Made by a program: the position numbers and the translations under genes. Below are positions 1 through 9,981 of a stretch of 64,000 nucleotides of DNA, in pieces. The notes beneath the pieces were generated by a model, which worked only from the letters and a program-made list of their open reading frames with translations, was not told the DNA's origin and searched no databases. Source of the stretch: Melieria omissa (Eukaryota > Arthropoda > Insecta > Diptera > Ulidiidae); NCBI GenBank assembly GCA_963971225.1, contig OZ020270.1:76400432-76464431 (forward strand). Reading direction: 5' to 3'. Positions within the stretch are counted from its first letter, which is position 1. Every line of letters starts with the position of its first letter.

Positions 1-2463
1 CCCGAACAAGTGCCGAGGCTCCGCTGTGATGAGGCGCCAGGCGCTCCAAATGGACTACCTTCAGCTTAGCGCCTCTATTGCTGCAACGTTGAATCCTGTA
101 TACCACGTCGTTAATCCTAGTCACGACTTCGTAAGGTCCTTCCCATGACGCTTGAAGTTTCGGAGACAAACCTTTCCTCCGCTGCGGGTTGTAGAGCATT
201 ACCAAATCGCCTTCTTGGAACCCTGCTGAGTTGGCCCGTAGATCGTATCTGGCTTTCGCCTTATCGCTGACCAGTTTGGTGCGGCTCCTTATAAACTGGT
301 GAATTTCCTCCAGTTCCGTCCGCTTATTGGCCACGTAGTCCGTTTTAGCGCCTCCCGTCGTGCTGACTACCCCGAACTTCAAGTCAGCGGGTAACCGCAA
401 CTCTGTTCCGAACACTGCTCGGGCTGGAGTGAGTGATGTCGTGTCGTGTGGGGCTGACCTATACGCCATCAGGAACAGGGGATATGCGTGTCCCAATCCT
501 TTTGATTCCTGCCTACCACTTTCCGCAGGTATTCCTCCAGTGTCCGGTTAAAGCGTTCCACCATGCCGTCGGACTGTGGGTGCAAAGGAGTGGTACGCGT
601 TTTCTTTATCCCCAGCAGCTCACACACTTCCTTGAATACCGCAGACTCAAAATTCCGGCCTTGATCTGAGTGCAACTCCAACGGAACTCCGAACCTGGCT
701 ACCCAGTTGTTTACCAGCTTTTCCGAGATCGTGGTGGCCTCCTGGTTAGGAATAGGGTACACTTCGGGCCATTTGCTGAAGTAATCCATTACGACCAGCA
801 CATATTTGTTGCCTTGAGTGCTAGTTGGGAATGGGCCGGCGACGTCCATAGCAATCCGCTCGAAGGGCGCTCCCACGTTGTACTGCTGCATGCGGCCTCG
901 AGATTTTCTTGTCGGCCCTTTCGCGGCTGAACATCGGTCGCAGCTCTTAATCCACTCGGCTACAGACTCCTGACATCCTACCCAGTAGAATCGTCTTTTT
1001 ATTTTGGCGACGGTTTTGGTGATGCCCAGGTGCCCTCCACTGGAGTCGTTATGGTATGCCTCGATGACCTCGTTGATTCTGCATTTCGGCACTACCATTA
1101 GGGAGTTGCTGGTCCGACCATCCGCGCTCTCCCATTCGCGGTACAGGCATCCTTCTTTCAGTCGCAGACTTTTCCACTGTGCCCAGTAAGCCTTAGCAAT
1201 CGGGCTTTCACCGGCCATCTCCTGCCAGTCTGGACGTGCGCCTTGCTCCTTGCCTTCAACGATTTTGGCAAGATCCGCATCCTCACGCTGGTCGTTTCGT
1301 AGCCTTTCCGCAGACCAGTCTTCCTCTGGCATAACGCTTATCGACCGAACATCCACAATTTGTCCTTCGCTTTCGGCTCGCGAGTTATGCCTGCACTCGG
1401 TTTTGCACGAATGGTGTGGCAGAGCGGCAGCCCTTCTTGGCGACATCTGTTGTCCGGAACGCTTTTCTCGCAGATGGCAGTCTCGTGATATGTGGCCTTG
1501 CTTGCCACATCGCCAGCAACTAACTCTAGATGACACTGCCCGCAGCCCCGCTGGTGCCTCCGAGCTCACGGTCTGGTTTTGGGTGACACGTCCAGATTGG
1601 GCTCGACGCTTTTCCGCAGATGAATGTCGAAGACTTCCTCCCCAGGCTGCCTCATACGTCATCGCGCTGGCCACCGTCTCCTTAAATGTCGGCTTGCCCA
1701 TCATCAACGCACTCCGACGTGTCTCTGGGTCATGAAGACGTTTAATAAATGACTCAATCTTCATCCTCTCGAGGTTATCAGCGCCGAATTTCGGGTAGCA
1801 CAACTGTACGAGCCGCTCAATTTCCGCTGCATATGTCTGCAGCGCCTCGTTGGCCCTTTGTCTACGGCTCTTCAGCTCGCAATAATACAGCATTTTGTTG
1901 TGCTCGTCGCTGTATCTGGCTGCCAGCGCCCTTATGACGGTGTCGTAATCACCTCTTAACCATTCTGGAACTGATTTGATTACCTCAGCCGCAGGACCTT
2001 TCAGAGCCAGTATCAGTCGCCGACCTTTCCTAACATCGGTCCACTGACTCTCCAAAGCAGCCATCTCGAATTGTAGTTTGAATGTGTCAAACGACGTAGT
2101 ACCATCATAAGTAGGCACTTCTATGGCGAAACTTTCCTCAACTGACTGCACCCTTGCTCGAAGCTGTACCTCTCGAAGCCGTTCGTCTATCTTTCTGTGC
2201 ATCGAATCTTCCAGACTGTCAACTCGTTTGTTCAAGGACTCATCCAGGTTGTCAACTCGTCTATTCAGGGATTCACCCATTTCGTCAACTCGTTTGTCCC
2301 AATCGTCTATTCGCGTCTCGAGATGCTCAACTTTCACATTCAGGCTATTGGAAATTTCCTCCACCTTCTGCTCTATGCGCGCAGAATTTTCCGCCATTTC
2401 TCGATTTGCAGTCTCGACTTTTGCCGAAATTTCGAGATTCGTAGTTTCCAGCTTCGCTGACAT
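1..2463 (-). pseudogene. Gag-integrase fusion ORF, copy A, one frameshift
   Basis: The frame open from 2463 down to 469 encodes, in order, a coiled-coil segment, a Retrotrans_gag-like helical domain, a zinc knuckle (CWRCGKQGHISRDC), a short linker, the integrase HHCC finger (H-x-H then CDRC) and the integrase core. The core shows the DDE residues in MDVAGPF, HSDQGRNF and DGMVERFNRT. Near 478 one G is missing from a G run compared with copies B and C, so the last ~160 residues (positions 1-~478) are in another frame. Family knowledge predicts protease, RT and RNase H between the knuckle and integrase; they are absent. Inference: this copy is inactive, but the fusion design is family-wide. Confidence 0.88.
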
Positions 2464-2797
2464 TTCTCGATTTGCTGTCTCGACTTTTGCCGAAATTTCG
2501 AGATTCGTAGTTTCTCTTGATTCGCAGTTTCCATTTTCGCTGCCATTTCACGGTTGGAAGTCTCGAACATGCCTTTAAGTGCAACCATTAGCTGGCTCAT
2601 GTCCATTGCTTGTGCATTTTGGCCGACGCCTCTTGTTCTTGCGCTCCGAACTCGTGCACAGTCCAATCGACGCCTCGTTCCTCACATGCTTCTCGCAAGC
2701 GCAACTGCAACTCCACCTTTCCGCCAGCAGTCGGCAAATTCCAGGCAGCCAGCTCCTTCTTCAGCTGGTCCACCTTCAGCAGCTCGAATTTCGCCAT
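2373..2797 (-). pseudogene. Gag N-terminus (SAP-like plus coiled coil), copy A, frameshifted
   Basis: Starting at 2797 on the minus strand the frame encodes a SAP-like motif (LKVDQLKKELAAWNLPTAG, followed by basic/leucine residues). It ends after 66 residues. The next Gag segment (MSQLMVALKGMFETSNREM) is in a second frame (2373-2666), and the main ORF in a third. In copy C the same stretch is one continuous frame, so A (and B, which shares the damage) carries two frameshifts here. SAP motifs bind DNA in other proteins; a role in Gag is only inferred. Confidence 0.75.
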
Positions 2798-2859
2798 GTC
2801 CGTGCTTTTATAATTTTATTTCTTTAGTTTTTTTTTTTTTATCTTCAATTTTCCACAAT

Positions 2860-2875
2860 CCCACTTCTGACACCA
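2860..2875 (-). promoter_or_regulatory. Primer binding site, tRNA-Leu type (copy A)
   Basis: Read on the minus strand this is TGGTGTCAGAAGTGGG, two bases after the LTR end. It is complementary to a tRNA 3' end of the form CCCACTTCTGACA plus CCA, which matches tRNA-Leu (CAA/CAG type). The same site occurs in copies B (51629-51644) and C (38781-38796), and on the plus strand at 4586-4601. Confidence 0.8.
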
Positions 2876-2877
2876 AA

Positions 2878-3306
2878 TGTTACGAATACTAAGTTTAGTG
2901 GGCTGTCACGTATCTCTGGATTGTGTGATTTGAAAATAAAACACAGTCAGTTTCTTGAACGCAGACAATAAAATACACCAACAGTCACTTTATTATTCAC
3001 AGTTTACACTTTACTGTTCGTACACTTAAGTAAGTATTTGCTTAATTATTCCGTGTGGCAACTTCACTTGTCAAAACCAGACTGACTCGTTGCCCGCATC
3101 CGGCCACCTTTTATACTCTGTCCGGCCATCGCGCAGATCGTTCCCGCATATTCCGGAGTGGACTAAATGCTTCCCTGATGATCGCGACCATTGTTGCCAG
3201 ATTGGACTAAAAGTTATTATCGCGGCCGTCGTTGCCACATTCAATTATGGCACGGCGCGAAGCGGCAGGGTTGCTTTGCACAGCGACAGACTGTCTTATC
3301 GTTACA
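2878..3306 (-). repeat. 5' LTR of copy A (429 bp)
   Basis: Minus-strand LTR beginning TGTAACGATAAGACAGTCTG and ending TTCGTAACA. It contains a TATA-like box (rc of CCTTTTATA near 3108) and short U3 repeats of the type TTTTAGTCCAAYCTGGCAA. Its R/U5 part is of the subfamily also seen at 4148-4583 rather than that at 3624-4069. Confidence 0.85.
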
Positions 3307-3623
3307 ATATTTATTATCTTACTAGGAGAAGTGAATAAAAGTCCAAAAATCTAACCATTCCGCAGCTTTCCACAGACAAGTTGGGTACCATTTTTTTTAT
3401 GAAGGTTCCTACTTACCTTCCCTACAGATTTTCGATTATCCATAATGATCCATAAAAGTTATACACCACGAAAGTAGGACATTTTCCTAAGAAAAATCTA
3501 CGTTTTTGCCCAAACTTTGAGAACTTATATCTTTACAAGAAAATGTGCCATGTAAAAGAATTATAAGTCAAATTAATTGTAGGAATATGTTTATTATATG
3601 TACTAAAAATTATTTGGTTATAT
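3307..3623. other. Gene-less segment shared with 17762-18068
   Basis: AT-rich, no ORF or motif. It is nearly identical to 17762-18068 apart from a few substitutions and a short indel (the stretch GCTTTCCACA near 3364 is missing from the other copy). It is the left part of a 1.27 kb paralogous unit. Confidence 0.7.
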
Positions 3624-4069
3624 TGTAACGATAAGACAGTCTATCGCTGTGCAAAGCAACCCTGCTGCTACGTGCCGTGCTATAATCCAATCTGGCAACG
3701 ACGGCCGCGATAGTAACTTTTAGTCCAATCTGGCAACGACGGCCGCGATAATAACTTTTAGTCCAACCTGGCAATGATGGAAACTTTTAGTCCACTCCGG
3801 AATGTGCGGGAACGATCTGCGCGATGGCCTGACAGGTATAAAAGGCAGCCGGATGCGGCGCAGCGAGTCAGTCTGGCTTTGACAAGTGAAGTTGCCACAC
3901 GGAGTAATTAAGCAAATACTTAAGTGTACGAACAGTAAAGTGTAAACTGTGAATAATAAAGTGACTGTTGGGTTTTAATTGGCTGCGTTCGAATAAACAA
4001 AGTTGTTTCATTTTCAAATTGCACAATCCAGTGATACGTAACAGCCCACTAGAAGTAGTATTCGTAACA
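3624..4069 (+). repeat. Solo LTR of the Gag-integrase family (446 bp)
   Basis: Plus-strand LTR, TGTAACGATAAG...TTCGTAACA, flanked on both sides by ATAT (3620-3623 and 4070-4073), with no internal region. U3 holds tandem units of about 35 bp (CTGGCAACGACGGCCGCGAT...TTTTAGTCCAA). AATAAA lies at 3955-3960. Its paralogue is 18069-18514. Clean 4 bp duplications indicate a solo LTR left by LTR-LTR recombination. Confidence 0.88.
3837..3873 (+). promoter_or_regulatory. LTR core promoter: TATA box and initiator
   Basis: TATAAAAG at 3837-3844 and an arthropod-type initiator TCAGTC at 3868-3873 put the predicted start A (3870) 33 bases after the first T of the TATA box. The spacing is appropriate for a Pol II core promoter. 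In the paralogue at about 18313 the initiator reads TCTGTC. Confidence 0.6.
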
Positions 4070-4147
4070 ATATTTATAAACAACGATTTTATTGAGATTT
4101 TTGCACACCCATAAAAAAATGTGCGTCGACAAAATGAAATATTATAT

Positions 4148-4626
4148 TGTAACGATAAGACAGTCTGTCGCTGTGCAAAGCAACCCTTTCGCTACGCGCC
4201 GTGCCATAATTCAACCTGGCAATGATGACCGCGATAATGGAAACTTTTAGTCCAACCTGGCAATGATGGCCGCGATAATGGACACTTTTAGTCCAACCTG
4301 GCCATGATAGTCTCGATCATCATGGAAACCTTTAGTCCACTCTGGAATGTTCGAGAACGATCTGCGCGATGGCCGGACAGGTATAAAAGGCAGCCGAAGT
4401 GAAGGTGCCACGCGGAGTAATTGAGCAAATACTTAAGTGTAAAGACAGTGAAGTGTAAATCTGCGAAATAAAGTGATTGCTGGTTTATTTTATTGAATGC
4501 GTTTGAGAAACTAAGTGTGTTTTATTTTCAAATTACGCAATCCAGAGATACGTATTAGCTCACTAGAACTAGCATTTGTAACAATTGGTGTCAGAAGTGG
4601 GATTGTGGAAAATTGAAAATAAACAA
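4148..4626 (+). mobile_element. LTR plus primer site of a truncated Gag-integrase-family element
   Basis: LTR 4148-4583 (436 bp) preceded by ATAT, then the tRNA-Leu primer site at 4586-4601 and about 25 bp of leader (GATTGTGGAAAATTGAAAAT) before similarity to the family stops. The rest of the element is missing. The paralogous locus at 18593-19029 carries only the LTR with ATAT on both sides, so the two loci record different fates of one insertion. Confidence 0.8.
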
Positions 4627-5139
4627 AAAAAATAAAAAAAAATTGATAAAAAATTTGTCGTGAATACACAGAATCAGGCTGTAAAGCAATTTTTTTTTGT
4701 GTACGCAAAAGTACTCCAGATCAATTATTGCATTTTATTTTATTTCCCACCGCCCCTTCTCCCCATTAAAACTGAATATGGCGGCTGTAAGCGAACCGTA
4801 GGCCACTTCTACACTATTTTGTTTATTTTCTGTTAGTTAGGCAGGCCACTTCTGCACTATTTTGTTTATTTTCTGTTAGTTATTTATACCAGATATGGAT
4901 TTTGTATGCGATTTAATTTTCAATAAACGGATTACAAAAATGTATTAAAATACGTATGGATGTATGAGAATAACACGTGTGCTCTCTCCGCACGTCAGAC
5001 CGGAAGCAGTGATGAAGTCATAGGAAACTAGGAGAACCTGCACCACTACATGCACAGAATTTTACTCTTATAACGTAGTTGCAACTTCATGGTTGCAACC
5101 ATGGGGCCTACTAGTAGGCCCCAAGCAAGGCAAATTTAA
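4627..5139. other. Gene-less stretch with short duplications and palindromes
   Basis: No coding signal. It holds a direct duplication of about 40 bp (GGCCACTTCTRCACTATTTT..., near 4801 and 4845) and two abutting perfect palindromes, CATGGTTGCAACCATG (5088-5103) and GGGGCCTACTAGTAGGCCCC (5103-5122). Confidence 0.6.
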
Positions 5140-5389
5140 AAGGTAGTGGTAGCACAACGCGTGATTAAACATTTTTCTGCGGATTTTGTTTTGTTTTGTT
5201 TTCATTTTGTTTTGATTATGGGCGAATGGGCATGCTGATTGTCAAAAGGACCGCAGCATGCCCATTCAGCAGCATGTGGTGGCTGATTGGCTCATGTGCA
5301 TTTTTTACTAGCCGATTTTGACAAGCAGAATGCCCAAAGCACTAACAAAATACATGGGGTTTTTGTTGTTGCCGTAGTGCTATCACCTT
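5140..5389. mobile_element. Candidate MITE with imperfect terminal inverted repeats
   Basis: Left end AAGGTAGTGGTAGCAC and right end GTGCTATCACCTT are inverted partners with a short gap. Inside is a 14 bp hairpin arm pair, GAATGGGCATGCTG (from 5224) and CAGCATGCCCATTC (to 5266). No coding capacity and no clear target duplication, so the superfamily is unassigned. Confidence 0.35.
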
Positions 5390-5403
5390 ATTAATAGACC
5401 TTG

Positions 5404-5548
5404 GCTCCAAGGTTGATTAAGAACGTAGATTTTCCTCCATATACATTTCTAAAACGGGGTTGTTGTTCTAGTTCATTTAAAATGTATTGTATTTGTATTT
5501 GTTTGGTGCAATTTCGTAAAACGCTGACTACTGACTTAAAAAATATAT
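5404..5548. other. Gene-less spacer
   Basis: AT-rich sequence between the candidate MITE and the next LTR; nothing recognised. Confidence 0.5.
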
Positions 5549-5758
5549 TGCTATGAAATTACCCTCACAGCTTCCCGTGGAACTACCCTCACAACTTCCC
5601 TGTGAAACTACCTTCTCACCTATAACGGTAGGATCATACGAGCATTGAAAAACAATGATCGCATAGCGGTAGTTGCATATTTGTAACTTAAGACAAGAAA
5701 TAAAGCATTCGATTTCTGACTCGCAAAGGAGAAGTACGCCTTTTTAATTTTCGCAACA
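5549..5758 (+). repeat. 5' LTR of element E (210 bp)
   Basis: Starts TG, ends CA, and aligns over its full length with 46409-46620. AATAAA-type signal AATAAAGCATTC near 5699. No TATA box recognised. Confidence 0.75.
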
Positions 5759-5820
5759 CTGGTGTCAAGTGTGGGGTATTTTTTTCGAACGGACTAGAGT
5801 TCTGGACCCACCACGAAATC

Positions 5821-7051
5821 ATGCCTTTAAAACCACGTGAACTAACTCATCTCCAACAGCAGATTTAGAACGGCATCCAACAGCAGTTCTCCAGCTTCAC
5901 AGAGTTCTTAAACAGCCAACTTTCGGGCCTGATGCGTCCACAACGTTTACCGTTGCAGCGTAAGTTCCAGGAGCTGGGAGAGGAATTTCGAGCTCTGAAC
6001 CAGGAATTAGAGGTCCGTGCGGAATAGAACGTGTTGTGAGTCGCTTAACGGCTGAAGCTGCCCAGCAACCCAATTTTGCGGCGTCTACGTCCAATCACGC
6101 CGTTCCGGTCAGTGCGTCGTCGGTGGCGATCGAGCCGCTATCACAATGCAATTCATCCGGTTTTGCTGAGCCATTTTTCACGCACACCGCACAGCCAGTG
6201 TGCACTCCTGTGGCCACCAGCACAGGTGGCACGGCCATTGCAGACTTCGGTATAGTATATCCTAATATTTCGGCTAACAGTTGCGCCGCTACACACGTCC
6301 CAACCACGGCGCCGCTTGCATTTTCGGGCCCTGAACTGAGCTCAACACGCATCGCCACCATTGGGGAGATCGTGGCCCAACCACAGGGCACTGACGTACA
6401 TTCGCAGCCACGAACACAAGATGCACTTGATGATCGCGGCGTTGTGTTTATGAATCAACTCAAAAACGCGCTACATATTTCACCACTAGCAGCTCCACCG
6501 GCCCCGTGGCCACCACCGCCATCGCGTCAGCCATTTTGTCAGTACGATATCTCGAACGATTACGACTACGAATGTCTTGTTGGGCACACCGCTCATTTTT
6601 ATGGTTGGACTTCCGCAGAAAAGGTTATGGCGGTGATTGCTAATCTATGCGGAGAGGCGTCAAGGTTGATTAGCACCTTGCCTTTATCACCATCTCCCTC
6701 TTGGGAACAATTAAGACAACTTCTCCAAGAGAGGTTCACTGTGCCTGCTCAGCTAAGCTACCAGGAGTTTAAACGGCGCACTCAAGGTCCCAAAGAAAGC
6801 TTAACTGATTTCCTTCAGCACCACCTCCTTTTGTAGCGGAAACTCGGAAAAACCAGTTCATCGATGGCCTTCGTGATCCAGAGCTTATGATGTTAGTGGT
6901 TGCCGGCCAGCCCCATTCGATCCAAGCCGCTCTGACAGCAGCTCAAGACATTTTCGCCAGAACGGACCGTAATCGTGCAAAGCCTATGTACACCATTGGC
7001 GAGCCTGATGTGCAGCCGTGGAACCAGCAGCACCGCCGCACAATGGGGTAA
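5821..7051 (+). pseudogene. Decayed Ty3-type gag of element E
   Basis: Begins at ATG 5821 (MPLKPRELTHLQQQ) and meets a stop near 5863. The Gag reading then moves to another frame, open 6036-6836, and continues in a third frame to 7051. The 6036-6836 part is Pro/Ala/Thr-rich, then has the Retrotrans_gag pattern (FYGWTSAEKVMAVIANLCGE and WEQLRQLLQERF). The tail continues with QFIDGLRDPELM. There is no zinc knuckle before the break. At least one nonsense change and two frameshifts make it non-functional. Confidence 0.75.
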
Positions 7052-7209
7052 ACATGCCAAAAACCCGCGCATTGCCTATTTTATGCTGTAGTATCTATAG
7101 GGTGTTTTTTTTAGAGGTTTGTTTTTCGAATAGAGATAAAACTGGCATTTTGTGGTCAAATCTGGCAACTCTAATGTCATTTATGTTCAGTTTGGTTTGC
7201 CATTTCATC

Positions 7210-7635
7210 ATGAACAGGTTGACAAAAGAACAACGCTTGCAAATCGTGCAAATTTATTTCGAAAATAATGGTTCAGTTCGCGAAGTTTACCGCAAGCTCC
7301 GTCCATTTTATGGTCGACATAATCGTCCATCAGAGCAAAATCGGTCCATCCATCGGTTAACCATGGGTCGTTTTCGCACTACGTTTACTCTATGTGATAA
7401 TACGCATCCGCAGAGACGTCGAACAGTGCGCACCGAAGAAACAATTGCCGCTGTAGAGCAAAATGTTGAAGAGGACCCGAATGAATCGATTCGCCACCGT
7501 GCACAGCAATTGGAGCTTTGTCCATCAACTTTAAAAATTGGACCTGTAGAATTGGCTTTATTCGTGCCAGCCGCGGCGGCCACATGCCCGAAATCATATT
7601 TAAACATTAATGGCATAAAATTATCCTTCCAATAA
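7210..7635 (+). CDS. Truncated DUF4817-type transposase (DNA-binding part only), 141 aa
   Basis: Start chosen at MNRLTKEQRLQIVQIYF, where similarity to the helix-turn-helix DUF4817 domain of insect transposases begins (pattern RLQIVQIYFENNGSVREVYR then LRPFYGRHNRP). A second conserved block follows (RTVRTEETIAAVEQNVEEDP). The catalytic region is absent; after ELCPSTL the frame joins a tail ending GIKLSFQ. The copy at 28677-29102 encodes an identical 141-residue protein. Inference: a DNA-binding-only product with no transposase activity. Confidence 0.75.
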   Translation: MNRLTKEQRLQIVQIYFENNGSVREVYRKLRPFYGRHNRPSEQNRSIHRLTMGRFRTTFTLCDNTHPQRRRTVRTEETIAAVEQNVEEDPNESIRHRAQQLELCPSTLKIGPVELALFVPAAAATCPKSYLNINGIKLSFQ

Positions 7636-7653
7636 AGCCAAATTGATGGACAT

Positions 7654-7896
7654 TGGCTAAATGTGTTCGTCCCAGTGTTCTGTGGACCCTGCGACACTCA
7701 AATCCTCTCCCTTCCAGTCCCCTGTGTACTTATGTTCCACTTCCCACGTCCCATCGGCTCCGGCCGTTTGTGTTGTCGAATGTTTTATCTTTTTGTCATT
7801 CGTGTTTTATTAACCCAATAAAGCGCAAGCACCGAACCGAACTTCCGCGCCTTTTCATTTTTTAAGCGTACCGCCGACGGCTCCAAGAGTTCTTCA
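7654..7896 (+). repeat. 5' LTR of BEL copy A (243 bp)
   Basis: TGGCTAAATGTGTTCGTCCC...AAGAGTTCTTCA. AATAAA at 7817-7822. It differs from the 3' LTR only by one extra T near 7860. The sequence just after it (TATGGTCCTTCGAGCCACC) is the expected primer-site position; I could not match it securely to a tRNA. Confidence 0.9.
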
Positions 7897-9981
7897 TATG
7901 GTCCTTCGAGCCACCGCGAACCGCGAAGAAAAAAAAAAAACATTTAACAAACAAAACTTAAAACCACAAACAGTGAAGTGAAGACATTAACAAACAGTGA
8001 AGACATTAACAAAACAGTGAAACATACCACAAAACAGTGAACAAAACTAAGTGAACAACATTTCAACAAAACAGTGACAAAATTACATAGTGCACAACAT
8101 AAAGCGTAGGAAACAAAAAATGAGGTAAAACCCAAAAACCCAAGCAAAAAAAAAATAAAACGGAAACGAGAAAAGTGAAAAGTGCAGGGAACCCAGTACA
8201 AAAAAAAAAAAAAGAAAAAAAACCATCCCCGGCCCCCTTTTTAAAAAAAAAAAAAAATAACAAAAATATATATAATATCGAAAGCCATCCCCGGCGTCCC
8301 GCCCCTGTTAGAAAAAAAAAAACCAAGTACAGTGCAGTGCGATACAGTGCATAAAACATCCACAACAACAACACACACTCAACGCAGAAGGAAGCACTGG
8401 AAACAACCAAACAAACAACAACAACAATACACTACGCAGACGACAGCGAGCAAACAAAAAAGGGCAGACAATACCAGCACCACATCACAACGTTGGACGG
8501 AAATATAGAGGAGATATCCATACTCGGGCACTAGGCCCAACCAGATAAGCAAAACCAAAAATTTTTACAATAAACTACCACATACACTAACATATTTATA
8601 AAAATTGGCATTATTTACATCTTTTAAAAAAAAATTTACATTGAGAATATATATACAATATTCAACATTGTATATATATACAATATTCAACTGGATCGAA
8701 ACAAAACCGCAAAGTAAATCCGCTACTATCAGATTTATATATTGCACCATTTTCGTGCACATAAGAATTTGCATAGCGGCAAAAATAAGCGCGGCTTTAA
8801 TTCCACATCTTCCCTTTGTGCTTTGTACATAAGCAGCTGCATACATTCTGCGCGCGCTTTTTGGCACATATCCACGCACTTGTCCTCGCTTTATGTTTAC
8901 TTATACATAAGACCAGCAGCGACAGCCCAGCTGCTGTGTACGTTCTGCGCGCCTTTTCATTTTTTAAGCGTACCGCCGACGGCTCCAAGAGTTCTTCATA
9001 TGGTGTGTACGTTCTGCGCGCCCACTTCTCCACATTTCCATATTTCCCTTTGTGCTACATCCGCACGCACTTGGCAGCACGCAACTCAGCTGCTTGGCCC
9101 AAGTGCATATATACTTGTATATACATAAACAAGCACAAGCGGGCACAGTGGGAGAAGTTGAACTTTTTCTCAGCACATTGAAAATTTTCTTTGACTTAGA
9201 AAATTTTCAGTCGTGTACATATACATACATATATATATATGAGTATATACCACTTATATTCACAATACACATTTAAATACATACAGTCGGACAACAATAA
9301 CCGTCCTAAGTACATTGAAAATTTTCGACATAGAAAATTTTCAATTGTACATAATAATCGTTCACTGCACATACCCTTCATTTAGATACAGTGGGACAAA
9401 CTCATCCCACCTGTGCACAAAATTAAAAAATTTTTTTGTTTTATATAATTGAAGATTTTAGTACATTTACTAACAACATTAACAAATATATATTCAAAAT
9501 ATCTTTTGACTACACTCATACACATACATAACAATACACGTTCATTTTCCTTATTTATATACATTTATACCATTCCTATTTATTTTCCCTTCACATAAAT
9601 TTTTTAATAAAATAAATACAAATACACATACACAAATACAATTTACGTTCACTTGGTGTTTTCATTTCACTAAATTATACACAACACTGACACAAATTCT
9701 CATTTTTTCGAATTTCGCGGTGCAATTTCACATTTTAATATTTTCGTGCATCACTCCCATACGGTTAATAAAGTTGGCCAACAAACTAAAGGCATTTTCC
9801 CAGTCAATCGAATAAATTTCACACATTCGTGTAATTTTTCGATTTTTTTCTATTTTTAAGCCGTTCGTGCGGACGCGGCCAACTTTAACCCTCTCACTCA
9901 TTCCCATTCTCAGGTGGAAATTTAATTTCAATTTTTTCGCACCTGACCCCCCTCTCACTCAAGCTTCGCTAATTTATTTCA
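7897..9981 (+). other. BEL untranslated leader (2.1 kb, repeat-rich)
   Basis: No coding region. 7960-8080 repeats AACAGTGAA-type units many times. 8210-8320 holds poly-A tracts broken by CCATCCCCGGC. A TATATACAATATTCAA motif is duplicated near 8650-8690. 8946-9003 is a second copy of the LTR's last ~50 bases plus the next few bases of leader. Two hairpin pairs built from GAAAATTTTC lie near 9177-9210 and 9313-9350. Confidence 0.75.

Larger units (their letters stand above)
1..3306 (-). mobile_element. Ty3-type Gag-integrase LTR element, copy A (left LTR off window)
   Basis: Minus-strand LTR retrotransposon. Its 5' LTR is at 2878-3306, followed (reading leftward) by a tRNA-Leu-type primer site and one long coding region that passes from Gag straight into integrase. 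The window starts inside the coding region, so the other LTR is not seen. The right flank (3307-3310) is ATAT, the same tetranucleotide that flanks the other family members. Copies B (48336-52075) and C (35289-39254) have the same architecture. No protease, reverse transcriptase or RNase H motif lies between Gag and integrase, so this is a non-autonomous structure. Confidence 0.9.
5549..7051 (+). mobile_element. Ty3-type element E: 5' LTR, primer site and decayed gag
   Basis: A 210 bp LTR (5549-5758, TGCTATGAAATTACCC...CGCAACA) is followed by a primer-like site (TGGTGTCAAGTGTGGGG from 5760) and a broken gag. The element stops soon after gag, just before a DNA transposon inserted at 7100. A related 3' LTR (46409-46620), preceded by a polypurine-like stretch, shows this family's other end elsewhere in the window. 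Confidence 0.75.

Noticed and set aside
2123..2578. Plus-strand ORFs across the Gag-integrase element
   Set aside because: Ser/Arg-rich frames antisense to the coiled coil; shadows of the real minus-strand frame.
8063..8410. Hydrophobic Phe-rich minus-strand ORF
   Set aside because: Created by poly-A tracts of the BEL leader; its length changes between copies with the homopolymers.
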